This document shows, piece after piece, positions 1 to 7,721 of a stretch of 17,033 nucleotides of DNA. Position 1 is the stretch's first letter. Each line of letters starts with the position of its first letter. Source of the stretch: an uncultured Geobacter sp. (GTDB taxonomy: Bacteria > Desulfobacterota > Desulfuromonadia > Geobacterales > Geobacteraceae); contig CALABV010000043.1 of assembly GCA_937886325.1 (NCBI GenBank), forward strand, positions 1 to 17,033, in the 5' to 3' direction. The translations under genes and the position numbers were made by a program. A model generated the notes under the pieces. The model did no database searches. It was not told the origin of the DNA and saw only the letters and a list, made by a program, of their open reading frames with translations.

Positions 1-1
1 G

Positions 2-1066
2 GAGGCGGATGCAATCGATCCCACCCTGCCCTTTTTCGGCATGGGCGGTCCGCTGATGGGTCGCGCCGGAGTCGATACCCTTGTCGACGCTCGGGAGATG
101 GCGGTGGTGGGGCTGGTTGAGGTGATTGCCCATTTCCCGACGATTGTCCGCGCGTTCCGGAAACTGAAGGAATGCCTGCGCACGGATCCCCCCGATCTCC
201 TGATCCTCATCGATTATCCCGATTTCAATCTGCGGCTTGCCGGGGTCGCCCGGAAAGCCGGCGTCAAGGTCCTCTACTATATCAGCCCCCAGGTCTGGGC
301 CTGGCGTGTCGGCAGGGTCAAGAAAATTGCCCGGCTCGTGGACCGGATGGCGGTGGTGTTTCCTTTCGAGGTTCCCTTTTACGAAAAGGAAGGGGTGCCG
401 GTTTCCTTTGTCGGGCATCCCCTGGTGGATGCCGTCAGCCCTGAAATGACTCCCGACGAGGCGCGTCGCTCCTTCGGCATCATCCGGAACCGTCACACCG
501 TCGGCCTTTGTCCCGGCAGCCGAACGCAGGAGATCCGCACGCATCTTCCCCTTATCATGGAATCGGCACGGGTCCTGAAGGAACGGTTTCCCGAACTCCA
601 GTTCATTCTTCCCCTTGCGTCCAGCCTCTCCCGGTCCGACATCGATCCCTTTCTGAATGACAGCGGGGTGAGCGTCATTGTCGTAGAAGGGAGAAACTAC
701 GATGTTATCCAGGTATGCGACGCCGTCATCACGGTTTCCGGGACGGTGACGCTGGAGATCGCGCTGATGGGCGTTCCCATGGTGATTATCTACAGGGTGT
801 CGCCGTTGACCTATTGCATCGGCAAACGACTGATCCGGGTCGACCATATCGGCCTCTGCAACATTGTTGCGGACAAGAGGGTGGTGAAAGAGCTCATTCA
901 GCATGAGGCGGTCCCCGAACTGATAGCGGCTGAGATCGGAAATATCCTTGCCGACCCTGCGTATGCAGCGGACATCAGGGATGGTTTGAAGCATGTCGCT
1001 GAAAGGCTCGGCGGTGGGGACTGCTCGTCCCGGGTTGCGGCCATTGTCATGGAAATGATAGCGTAA
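2..1066 (+). CDS. lpxB: Lipid-A-disaccharide synthase, 5' truncated by the window edge
   Basis: Inverting GT19 glycosyltransferase. It joins UDP-2,3-diacylglucosamine and lipid X (2,3-diacylglucosamine-1-phosphate) to form the beta-1,6 lipid A disaccharide at the inner face of the cytoplasmic membrane. The frame is open from base 2, so the ATG at 41 is internal: the residues before it continue the family pattern up to the FFGMGGPLM stretch. About 354 residues are visible against a usual length near 380, so roughly the first 30, including the N-terminal GETSGD-type motif, lie outside. Visible family marks are the IDYPDFNLR segment, YYISPQVWAWR, PFEVPFYEKEGVPVSFVGHP, the CPGSRTQEI donor-site loop and VSGTVTLEIAL. 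The stop lies 13 bases before msbA, which suggests co-transcription. The identity is certain; only the start is missing. Confidence 0.96.
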   Translation, partial: EADAIDPTLPFFGMGGPLMGRAGVDTLVDAREMAVVGLVEVIAHFPTIVRAFRKLKECLRTDPPDLLILIDYPDFNLRLAGVARKAGVKVLYYISPQVWAWRVGRVKKIARLVDRMAVVFPFEVPFYEKEGVPVSFVGHPLVDAVSPEMTPDEARRSFGIIRNRHTVGLCPGSRTQEIRTHLPLIMESARVLKERFPELQFILPLASSLSRSDIDPFLNDSGVSVIVVEGRNYDVIQVCDAVITVSGTVTLEIALMGVPMVIIYRVSPLTYCIGKRLIRVDHIGLCNIVADKRVVKELIQHEAVPELIAAEIGNILADPAYAADIRDGLKHVAERLGGGDCSSRVAAIVMEMIA

Positions 1067-1079
1067 ACAGGAAACAGAT

Positions 1080-2843
1080 ATGCCGCTTTTTCGACGTCTC
1101 CTCAAATACAGCAGGCCCTATTGGTGGCGGATGGGCATTGCCATCCTCGCAACGCTCGGCGTAGCGGGTCTCGACGGGGCCATCGCCTATATGGTCGAAC
1201 CGGTGCTGAAGAAGATCTTCACCGACAAGGATACGGTGATATTCATTCTGCTCCCGCTGGGCATTATCGCCGTGTTCTGTGTTCGGGGCGTGTGCCGTTT
1301 CACGTACGAGTATTTCCTCAGCACGGCGGGACAACTCGCCATTCAGGATATCCGCGACGACCTGTACCGCAAGAACATGACCCTCTCTCTCAATTTCTTT
1401 CACAGGAACCGCGCCGGGACACTCATGTCCCGCGTCCTGAATGATGTGAGCGCCATGCAGGAGGGTGTGTCGAACGTCATTACCGGCGTCATGCGCGAAG
1501 GGGTCACCGCTATCGCCCTGCTGGGCGTGGTATTCTACCGGAACTGGCAGCTGGCGATCCTGGCATTCCTCGCCATCCCTCTCACCGTCTATCCGGCGCG
1601 GAAGATCGGCAAGCGGATCAAGCGGCTTTCCGGCCAGAGCCTGGGAAAGCTCGGCGACATCTCCAAAATCCTGCAGGAGACTTTTTCGGGAATCAAGGTC
1701 ATCAAGGCGTTCGGCCTCGAACCGCGCGTTATAGAGGACTTCAACTCCGTGAACCGGGAGTATTACGGTTTCATGAGGAGAACCATCAAGTACACCGCCC
1801 TTTCCACGCCGGTGATGGAGGTCATTACCTCCCTGGGAATCGCGGCTGTCATCTGGTTCGGTGGAACGCTCGTCATGCGGGGCACGATGACCGCCCCGGA
1901 GTTCTTTTCCTTTATCGCGGCCATGGTGATGCTCTATACGCCCGTCCGCAAGCTCCTTGCCACCTACAACGTGCTGCAGAGGTCCTTCGGCGCCGCTGAG
2001 CGGGTCTTTGAGATCCTCGACGAGACGCCCGAGATCAGCGACCGGCCCGATGCCATTGCGCTGGATACGGTTCGGGGAGAGGTGCGGTTCCTCAATGTCT
2101 CCTTTTCCTACCAGGACGAATGTGTTCTGCGCAATATCAACCTTGAGGCCCGCAAGGGGGAGGTGGTTGCCCTGGTCGGTCCGTCGGGGGGCGGGAAGAC
2201 GACGCTGGTGTCTCTCATTTCGCGCTTCTACGACGTATCGGACGGACAGGTGCTGATAGACGGCATCGATGTCCGTTCCATCAGGATGCGGGACCTGCTT
2301 CGACAGGTCTCCCTGGTGGATCAGGAGACAACCCTGTTCAACGATACCGTTGCCAACAATATCCGGTACGGAAGGTCGGATGCCGGCGATGGGGAAGTGG
2401 AGGCCGTGGCCAGGGCCGCCTTTGCCCACGACTTCATCATGGAGATGCCCCAGGGGTACGACACCTGCATCGGCGATCGGGGCGTGCGTCTTTCCGGAGG
2501 CCAGAGGCAGAGGATCTGCATCGCCCGCGCCATCCTCAAGGATTCTCCCATTCTCATCCTGGATGAGGCAACCAGCGCCCTGGACACGGAAAGCGAGCAG
2601 ATGGTGCAGCAGGCAATCAACAACCTCATGGCCAACCGCACCACCTTCGTCATCGCCCATCGACTGTCCACGATTCTCCACGCCGACAAGATTGTCGTGC
2701 TGGAGAAAGGGGAAATAGCGGAGCAGGGGAGTCACCAGCAACTCCTGGAAGCGGGAGGGCTCTACAAGAAGCTCTATGAAATGCAGTTCCAGACGGATGA
2801 AAGGCCGGTTGACCGGGGGCAGGCTGAATCAGGCCGGGAGTGA
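1080..2843 (+). CDS. msbA: Lipid A ABC exporter, MsbA type (fused permease and ATPase)
   Basis: Homodimeric ABC half-transporter that flips core-lipid A from the inner to the outer leaflet of the cytoplasmic membrane, using ATP. The product has 587 residues, the usual MsbA length. The N-terminal half carries hydrophobic segments at about 16-38, 52-70, 133-172 (two segments), 240-262 and 270-290. The C-terminal half is the ATPase: Walker A GPSGGGKTT at 367-375, signature LSGGQ at 471-475, Walker B ILILDE ending at E496 and the switch histidine H527 in IAHRLS. The ATG follows lpxB after 13 bases with an AGGAA ribosome site. Its place between lpxB and waaA favours lipid A as substrate over a general multidrug exporter, which sequence alone would not exclude. 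The coding end is followed by a 335-base gap. Confidence 0.93.
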   Translation: MPLFRRLLKYSRPYWWRMGIAILATLGVAGLDGAIAYMVEPVLKKIFTDKDTVIFILLPLGIIAVFCVRGVCRFTYEYFLSTAGQLAIQDIRDDLYRKNMTLSLNFFHRNRAGTLMSRVLNDVSAMQEGVSNVITGVMREGVTAIALLGVVFYRNWQLAILAFLAIPLTVYPARKIGKRIKRLSGQSLGKLGDISKILQETFSGIKVIKAFGLEPRVIEDFNSVNREYYGFMRRTIKYTALSTPVMEVITSLGIAAVIWFGGTLVMRGTMTAPEFFSFIAAMVMLYTPVRKLLATYNVLQRSFGAAERVFEILDETPEISDRPDAIALDTVRGEVRFLNVSFSYQDECVLRNINLEARKGEVVALVGPSGGGKTTLVSLISRFYDVSDGQVLIDGIDVRSIRMRDLLRQVSLVDQETTLFNDTVANNIRYGRSDAGDGEVEAVARAAFAHDFIMEMPQGYDTCIGDRGVRLSGGQRQRICIARAILKDSPILILDEATSALDTESEQMVQQAINNLMANRTTFVIAHRLSTILHADKIVVLEKGEIAEQGSHQQLLEAGGLYKKLYEMQFQTDERPVDRGQAESGRE

Positions 2844-2945
2844 TCCGCCGTGATTTGCCCTCCCTCGGCCTTTGACCGCCCTCTCTCACGGGGCTCATCT
2901 TTACCCATAGTCTGCCTGGGACCATTGGATACGTGCCTGGATTTT

Positions 2946-3034
2946 CTCCCCCTCTTAAGATAAGAGGGGGCGGGGGGAGTTATTCACGTTTGAGGCTTAA
3001 CCCCTCCTGTCCTCCCCTTAAATAAGGGGAGGGA
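2946..3034. repeat. Palindromic double-hairpin (BIME-like) intergenic element
   Basis: Two perfect 10-base-pair hairpins lie 40 bases apart. The first has arms CCCCCTCTTA (2948-2957) and TAAGAGGGGG (2961-2970) around AGA. The second has arms CCTCCCCTTA (3011-3020) and TAAGGGGAGG (3023-3032) around two bases, in practice a four-base loop. The second unit, read on the opposite strand, resembles the first, including the trailing G-rich tract that ends in AGTTA (2971-2982) against TTAACCCCTCC (2998-3008). The whole is therefore an imperfect inverted pair, the layout of REP/BIME elements. No T-run follows either stem, so it is a poor intrinsic terminator, although it may protect the msbA mRNA end. 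A similar layout is seen at 14369-14550. Confidence 0.75.
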
Positions 3035-3148
3035 CGTTTCGGGACGCAGAATCTATAACTATCATCCAGACAGTTCCCTCTCTGTGTCCATCAAAAAATG
3101 TGTCCCATTTCCAGCCCTTATGGAGAGGAACCGGGGGGAGGGGGAACA

Positions 3149-3160
3149 ATGCCGACGTGA
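3149..3160 (+). other. Three-codon mini-ORF (Met-Pro-Thr) upstream of waaA
   Basis: ATG CCG ACG TGA at 3149-3160 is preceded by a canonical GGAGG (3137-3141) with a 7-base spacer, the best Shine-Dalgarno in the gap. It is in the same frame as waaA, whose ATG (3179) lies 18 bases after the TGA and has only a weak CTGGA upstream. It may be a translated leader that delivers ribosomes to waaA. It may also be an ancestral start cut off by a stop, or a chance arrangement. Confidence 0.4.
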
Positions 3161-3178
3161 GACATTCTGGAATATGAA

Positions 3179-4507
3179 ATGCGCATACTCTACCTCGTCT
3201 ACGACATACTCCTCATCTTGGCTGTTCCCCTTCTCGTCCCCTTCTACCTCCTCCGCTACCTCCGGAGGGGGAAACTTCGCAGGGGCGTGGGGGAACGTCT
3301 CGGTTTTCTCTCCAGGGAGAAGGAGCTCCTCTTTGCCGGACGGGATACCATCTGGGTGCATGCGGTCTCCGTGGGGGAGACCATGGCTGCCCGGCCCCTG
3401 CTGAAGGCCCTCAAATCCCGGTACCCGGCGCATGCAATCGTCCTTTCCACGGTCACCGAGACCGGGCAGGGCATCGGCGAAAGCATCCGTGATGTGGATC
3501 TCTGCATCTATTTTCCCTTCGATCTCAGCCTTTCGGTCAAGAGAATGCTGAAGACTGTCCGGCCTTCCCTGATTGTGGTGGTGGAGACGGAGATCTGGCC
3601 GAATTTCCTGCGCATTGCCCGACGACTGGACATACCCGTGGTGCTGGCGAACGGCCGCATCTCGGATAAATCTTTCGTCGGGTACCGACGTTTCTCCCGG
3701 GTATTCCGTTCCGTGCTGCCCAATTTCTCGGCCCTGTGCATGCAGACGGATGAGGATGCGCGCCGCATTGTCGCCATCGGGGCGCCTTCATCCCGCGTTT
3801 CCGTGACAAAGAACCTGAAGTACGACCTTCCGGCCCGGATCGCATCGGACGAGACAAGGTCGGAATTGCGAATCAACTACCGAATTCCTCCTCACATGCC
3901 CGTCATTACCGCGGGCAGCACCCACCAGGGAGAAGAAGAATCCCTGTTGACCGCGTATCAGGCCCTTATTGCCGAGGGACGAGACATCTTTCTCGTGCTG
4001 GCTCCCCGGCACCCCGAGCGTGCGTGGGAGGTCTCCGCCCTCCTGGAAGGCATGGGGATATCCTGTGTGCGACGCTCGGCGCTTGAAGTCGGTCCCGTGG
4101 CTTTTCGCGGCGGTGAGGTGCTCCTGGTCGATTGCGTGGGCGAATTGATGGGGATCTACTCCTTCTCCGACATTGTGTTTGTCGGCGGAAGCCTGGTTCC
4201 CGTCGGCGGGCACAATCTTCTGGAACCGGCATCCGTGGGGGTTCCGGTTCTGTTCGGCCCGCACATGAACAACTTCCGTGAAATCGCGTCCAAGATCCTT
4301 TCGAGCAAGGCGGGAATCCAGGTGTCGGAGGCTTCGCAGCTTCCGGCATCAATCCGCACTCTGCTTGACGATCCCGCCGCACGCGCGGAAATGGGCACGA
4401 ACGGCGCGCGCCTCCTGATGGAAAACAGGGGGGCAACGGAGCGGCACATGGAGATTATCGCACCCTATCTTCCGGAGAAGCCCTCATGCCGTGGCCCGAG
4501 AGAATGA
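3179..4507 (+). CDS. waaA: 3-deoxy-D-manno-octulosonic acid (Kdo) transferase
   Basis: Membrane-anchored GT30 enzyme that transfers one or more Kdo residues from CMP-Kdo to the tetraacyl lipid A precursor, the step after LpxK. The product has 442 residues against about 425 in E. coli. An N-terminal hydrophobic anchor at about 4-26 is followed by a basic stretch and the GVGERLGF segment. The catalytic-base motif HAVSVGET places the glutamate at E67. Further family marks are VVETEIWPN, LANGRISDKS, AGSTHQGEEE, LAPRHPERAWEV, the C-terminal donor region FVGGSLVPVGGHNLLEPA and GPHMNNFREI. An in-frame TGA at 3158 and no other start codon between fix the ATG at 3179, although its ribosome site is weak (see the mini-ORF). 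How many Kdo units are added cannot be read from the sequence. Confidence 0.95.
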   Translation: MRILYLVYDILLILAVPLLVPFYLLRYLRRGKLRRGVGERLGFLSREKELLFAGRDTIWVHAVSVGETMAARPLLKALKSRYPAHAIVLSTVTETGQGIGESIRDVDLCIYFPFDLSLSVKRMLKTVRPSLIVVVETEIWPNFLRIARRLDIPVVLANGRISDKSFVGYRRFSRVFRSVLPNFSALCMQTDEDARRIVAIGAPSSRVSVTKNLKYDLPARIASDETRSELRINYRIPPHMPVITAGSTHQGEEESLLTAYQALIAEGRDIFLVLAPRHPERAWEVSALLEGMGISCVRRSALEVGPVAFRGGEVLLVDCVGELMGIYSFSDIVFVGGSLVPVGGHNLLEPASVGVPVLFGPHMNNFREIASKILSSKAGIQVSEASQLPASIRTLLDDPAARAEMGTNGARLLMENRGATERHMEIIAPYLPEKPSCRGPRE

Positions 4508-4526
4508 ATTTTCCCCGTATTCAGTC

Positions 4527-5597
4527 ATGAAATCCCGTGAAAAATATATCCGGGAGGTGTGGGAGGGAAAGCGCTCCGGGCTGTTCGACGTGCTTCTCGT
4601 TCTTCTCCTTACCCCCTTTTCCTGCCTCTATTCCCTCCTCATGAAAGTCCGGGAGGCCCTATACCGGGCCGGGATACTCCGTTCGCGCGCGCTCCCGAAA
4701 CCGGTAATCTCGGTGGGCAACATCTCCGTGGGCGGCACGGGCAAAACGCCGATGACGATACTCCTTGCGCGCCTGCTCACGGCAAAGGGAAAGCGGGTCG
4801 CGGTCCTGTCCCGCGGCTACGGGGGGAGCGGGACAGGAGAGGCGCGCATCGTATCGGACGGTACGAACATCCTTCTCTCATCCAAGGAAGCGGGCGACGA
4901 GCCTTTCCTCATGGCCGTTTCCGTTCCCGGCCTGATCGTGGTTGCGGGCGCTGACCGCTATCGCGCGGGGCTGGAAGCCTGCGAGCGGTTCCACCCTGAT
5001 ATCCTGCTCCTGGATGACGGTTTCCAGCACCTGCGGCTGCGTCGCGATCTGAACATACTGCTCCTGGATCACCGGAGACCGTTCGGCAACGGCCGGACGC
5101 TTCCGGCCGGACTGCTGCGCGAGCCCCGTTCGGCCATGCGCCGCGCCGACCTGATCGTGTATACGCGATGCGGTGAAAAGGAATCACTCCCATCCCATGC
5201 CGGCGTTCCGCTGTGCCGTTCTTCGCACTGTCTGCGCGGGGTCGCTCCCCTGGGCAGCGGGCCGGTTTCAGACTTTTCCATCCTTCAGGGGAGGAGAGGG
5301 GTAGCCTTTGCGGGCATCGCGGATCCCGAGTCCTTTTTCGACTCTCTACGGGCGGAGGGTCTGGAACTGGCGGCGACCGTTCCGTTGCCCGATCACTGCC
5401 TGTACGACAGGGAAATAATCGATTCTCTCCGCGGGGTGCTCAGGCAAAGCGACGGCGATTACCTCATCACCACGGAAAAGGATGCCGTAAAGCTCACGCC
5501 CTTCGATGCAACATTCGGGGAGGCATATGCCGCGGTGCTTGACCTGAAGCTCGAAGACCCGCGGATCCTGGAACGGGAGGTTGAGAAACTGCTTTAA
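4527..5597 (+). CDS. lpxK: Tetraacyldisaccharide 4'-kinase
   Basis: Phosphorylates the 4' position of the lipid A disaccharide at the inner membrane, making lipid IVA, which WaaA then uses. The fold is a P-loop kinase. The Walker A sequence GGTGKT is at 69-74 (counted from the ATG at 4527), inside SVGNISVGGTGKTP. It is followed by VLSRGYGG, EAGDEPFLMA, LLLDDGFQHLRL, RPFGNGRTLPAGLLREP and ITTEKDAVKL. An N-terminal hydrophobic helix lies at about 21-40. From 4527 the product has 356 residues. An in-frame GTG at 4491 would add 12 residues and overlap waaA by 17 bases. I prefer the ATG because MKSREKYIREVWEGKRSG matches the usual LpxK N-terminus (short basic leader, then a W..G..SG-like stretch); neither start has a good Shine-Dalgarno. 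Enzymatically it acts between LpxB and WaaA. Confidence 0.94.
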   Translation: MKSREKYIREVWEGKRSGLFDVLLVLLLTPFSCLYSLLMKVREALYRAGILRSRALPKPVISVGNISVGGTGKTPMTILLARLLTAKGKRVAVLSRGYGGSGTGEARIVSDGTNILLSSKEAGDEPFLMAVSVPGLIVVAGADRYRAGLEACERFHPDILLLDDGFQHLRLRRDLNILLLDHRRPFGNGRTLPAGLLREPRSAMRRADLIVYTRCGEKESLPSHAGVPLCRSSHCLRGVAPLGSGPVSDFSILQGRRGVAFAGIADPESFFDSLRAEGLELAATVPLPDHCLYDREIIDSLRGVLRQSDGDYLITTEKDAVKLTPFDATFGEAYAAVLDLKLEDPRILEREVEKLL

Positions 5598-5682
5598 TGT
5601 TTGGGGCGAGTTGTGGCACTATAGGCGCTGTTGCGGCGCCTGAAACGGTTGCGGTTCACTGAACGTCATGGGAGCGGAATCA

Positions 5683-5853
5683 ATGGAACTGGATACAGAG
5701 TTGTTGGAAATCCTGGCATGCCCGGTCTGCAAGGGCCCACTACGAAAGGATGAGTCGAGCCTCGTCTGCACGTCATGTCGCCTGCGGTATCCCATCCGGG
5801 ACGGAATTCCGGTGCTCCTCGCGGACGAGGCGGAGCAAACCGGTAAAGAGTGA
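5683..5853 (+). CDS. Trm112/YcaR-family small zinc-ribbon protein
   Basis: A 56-residue protein with two cysteine pairs, CPVC (C13, C16) and CTSC (C29, C32), followed by the conserved YPIRDGIPVLL block. This is the Trm112 family (YcaR in E. coli). Eukaryotic and archaeal Trm112 activates several methyltransferases. The bacterial protein often sits beside lipid A genes (lpxK-ycaR-kdsB in E. coli) and its role is not settled. The start is the ATG at 5683, 8 bases after GGAG (5671-5674). An in-frame ATG at 5668 would add MGAES but lacks a ribosome site. The stop TGA lies inside a heptanucleotide tract that also holds the start of the next gene. An 85-base gap with a 6-base-pair hairpin (5623-5641, no T-run) separates it from lpxK. 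Confidence 0.88.
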   Translation: MELDTELLEILACPVCKGPLRKDESSLVCTSCRLRYPIRDGIPVLLADEAEQTGKE

Positions 5854-5875
5854 TGAGTGAAGAGTGAAGAGAGAA
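5841..5875. repeat. Short heptanucleotide repeat spanning a stop/start junction
   Basis: Five consecutive 7-base units: CGGTAAA, GAGTGAT, GAGTGAA, GAGTGAA, GAGAGAA. The tract carries the TGA of the Trm112 gene (5851-5853) and the GTG start of the GT9 gene (5857). Because each GAGTGA unit contains GTG and TGA, starts and stops recur every 7 bases in rotating frames. The first unit is the same CGGTAAA that opens the 17-unit heptad array at 16755. Confidence 0.7.
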
Positions 5876-6942
5876 AGCGGATTCTGGTACTTCGCTACCG
5901 CTTCATCGGCGATACCATCCTGACCGTTCCCTTTCTGCGGAATCTCCGTCGCTCTGAGCCGGATGCCCGGATTGTATGGGTCGTGGCGCCGGGGTCCTCC
6001 GATGTGGTGCGCGGCATCCCCTACGTCGACGACATGGTTTTCTGGGATCCGGTCACCATCCATGCCGACAGCAGGGGCAGGCATCGGACACTGGCCGCCA
6101 AATGGGCATTTGTCAGGGAGTTGCGAAAGGAGCATTTCGACAAGGTCTATGTGCTGAAACGCTCCCTTTCCAGCGCCATCATCGCCCTGTTGACAGGGGC
6201 GCGGGAGCGTATCGGGTTCGACACGGAAGGGCGGGGGATTCTCCTGACGAAGCGGGTTCCCTACCGGCAGGATCAGCATGAGGTGCTGAATTTTCTCGAC
6301 GTGCTGCGCGCAGACGGTATCCGGGTTACCGATGACTTCCTCGAGTGCTGGACCACTCCCGAAGAGGATGCTGCGGCAGCGAAGCTCCTGGCTGACGCAG
6401 GGGTATCCGATCGACAAAGGCTGGTTGCGATTCACCCGTTTTCCGCCAATGTCAGGCGCGGTTGGCCCCTGGAGAATTTCGCCGAACTGGCGGCCGGATT
6501 CCGGGAAAAGGGGTGCACAACCATAGTGCTGGGGTCGCCTGGCGACAGAAAGCATCTTGATCCTGTCCGGGAACTTTTCGGCGAAGAGACCGTCGACCTT
6601 GTTGGGAAATGTCCCTTGCGGGTCACCATGGCCCTCCTGAAGCGATGTTCCCTGTTCGTCGGGAATGACAGCGGCGTCATGCACGTGGCCGCGGCCTCCG
6701 GCGTCCCGCTGGTGGCCCTGTTCGGCCCCCAGTCGCCGGTCAAGTTCGGGCCCTGGAGCGAGAGGGCCGTTGTACTTTATAAAAAATTCCCCTGTTCGCC
6801 GTGTCGGCAGAAATTTTTCACCGAATGCGAGCCGTCCCCCCGCATGCGGCCGGCCTGCGTCGAGGCGATCACGGTCGATGAGGTGTTCCGGAAGGGGATG
6901 CGCCTGTTGGAGGCTGGAGAAGAAAAGGAAAGCATGGCATGA
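5857..6942 (+). CDS. GT9 glycosyltransferase, lipopolysaccharide heptosyltransferase-like
   Basis: Cytoplasmic inverting GT-B enzyme of family GT9 (WaaC/WaaF/WaaQ type), which normally transfers heptose from ADP-heptose to Kdo or to a previous heptose of the LPS core. The product has 361 residues, typical length. The N-terminal domain opens with ILVLRYRFIGDTILTVPFLRNL, containing the acceptor-side GDT motif. The C-terminal donor domain has AIHPFSANVRRGWP, TTIVLGSPGDRKHL and the family hallmark VGNDSGVMHVAAASGVP followed by ALFGPQSPVKFGPW. A cysteine-bearing tail (CSPCRQKFFTEC) is common in GT9 relatives. The start is GTG 5857; the ATG at 5853 is in another frame and closes after four codons. 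There is no canonical ribosome site, only the repeat tract, so coupling to the gene before is likely. It overlaps the next gene by four bases. WaaF is the nearest name, but acceptor and sugar are not determined. Confidence 0.87.
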   Translation: MKSEERKRILVLRYRFIGDTILTVPFLRNLRRSEPDARIVWVVAPGSSDVVRGIPYVDDMVFWDPVTIHADSRGRHRTLAAKWAFVRELRKEHFDKVYVLKRSLSSAIIALLTGARERIGFDTEGRGILLTKRVPYRQDQHEVLNFLDVLRADGIRVTDDFLECWTTPEEDAAAAKLLADAGVSDRQRLVAIHPFSANVRRGWPLENFAELAAGFREKGCTTIVLGSPGDRKHLDPVRELFGEETVDLVGKCPLRVTMALLKRCSLFVGNDSGVMHVAAASGVPLVALFGPQSPVKFGPWSERAVVLYKKFPCSPCRQKFFTECEPSPRMRPACVEAITVDEVFRKGMRLLEAGEEKESMA

Positions 6943-7721
6943 GCACGAAGACGAAAATATCGGCCGTAGTCCGCACTTTCAACGAGGAGCTGAACATCCG
7001 CGACTGCCTCGAAAGCCTGAAATGGGCCGATGAGGTGCTTGTGGTGGATGCGCTCAGCACGGACCGGACCGTGGAGATAGCACGCGAATATACCGATCAG
7101 GTCATCCTCCAGGAGTGGCTGGGGCATGTGGGGCAGAGCCAGTTCGTCACGGATCGTGCACCCCATCTCTGGGTGTTCAGCCTGGACGCGGACGAGCGTG
7201 TCTCTCCGGAGCTCAGGGACGAGATCCTGGCCCTGGACCTGGAGAACACCCCCCATGACGCCTACGACATGCCGAGGCGCCATTTCTTTCTTCGGCGCTG
7301 GATCAATCACTCCGGCTGGTACCCGGATCGGAACATCCGTCTCTTTCGCAAGGATCGGTGCCGGTGGGGAGGGTACGAGCCCCACGACAAGATCCAGGTT
7401 CCCGGCTCCCTGGCGAGCCTCAAGGGCGACCTGCACCACTATATCTACCGGGACATGAACCATTTCGCGGAGACCAAGAACAGGTATGCGACGCGAACGG
7501 CCCGCGACCACTTCAAGACAGGGAGAAAGTCGACACTGATACATATCACCCTGCGGCCGCTGTTCACCTTTTTCGACCGCTACCTGATCCGTCGCGGCAT
7601 CCTGGACGGTCTTGCCGGCTATGTGATCTCGGTCATGGAGGCCTACGGCGTGTTCCTGAAGTACATCAAGCTCTACGAAATGCAGCGGAAACTGATGCGG
7701 TTTCCGGATAGGGAGGCATGA
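6939..7721 (+). CDS. GT2 glycosyltransferase, WaaE/KdtX-like (LPS core)
   Basis: A 260-residue cytoplasmic GT-A glycosyltransferase. It has the N-terminal nucleotide-binding strand ISAVVRTFNEELNIRDCLESL, then VLVVDALSTDRTVEIA (variant of the usual VDSGSTDRT) and the metal-binding DAD at 83-85 in FSLDADERVSPEL. Further on, MPRRHFFLRRWINHSGWYPDRNIRLFRK and a GGYEPHDKIQV segment match the WaaE/KdtX group. Members of that group add beta-1,4-glucose to the first core heptose in enterobacteria. The C-terminus has a long hydrophobic stretch (about 205-235) that may touch the membrane. The ATG overlaps the GT9 stop in an ATGA, evidence of translational coupling and of work on the same glycan. The sugar and acceptor are inferred only by family. 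Confidence 0.85.
   Translation: MSTKTKISAVVRTFNEELNIRDCLESLKWADEVLVVDALSTDRTVEIAREYTDQVILQEWLGHVGQSQFVTDRAPHLWVFSLDADERVSPELRDEILALDLENTPHDAYDMPRRHFFLRRWINHSGWYPDRNIRLFRKDRCRWGGYEPHDKIQVPGSLASLKGDLHHYIYRDMNHFAETKNRYATRTARDHFKTGRKSTLIHITLRPLFTFFDRYLIRRGILDGLAGYVISVMEAYGVFLKYIKLYEMQRKLMRFPDREA

Larger units (their letters stand above)
2844..3178. other. 335-base intergenic gap with a double-hairpin repeat and a mini-ORF
   Basis: This gap separates msbA from waaA. I find no credible protein gene. The first 100 bases hold nothing I can name. From 2946 to 3034 lies a paired-hairpin element (listed separately). From about 3133 to 3160 a strong purine-rich Shine-Dalgarno precedes a three-codon ORF (listed separately). 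I could not find a convincing -35/-10 pair. TATAAC at 3054-3059 resembles a -10 box but has no -35 partner at proper spacing. Confidence 0.6.

Noticed and set aside
1047..2741. 564-residue open frame on the - strand across msbA
   Set aside because: It lies wholly against msbA, which has all ABC motifs. Long antisense frames are expected in GC-rich genes; no recognisable domain.
5841..5875. Phase-variable on/off switch of the GT9 gene by heptad slippage
   Set aside because: Because GTG recurs in each unit, an in-frame start is kept when units are added, so a simple on/off switch does not follow.
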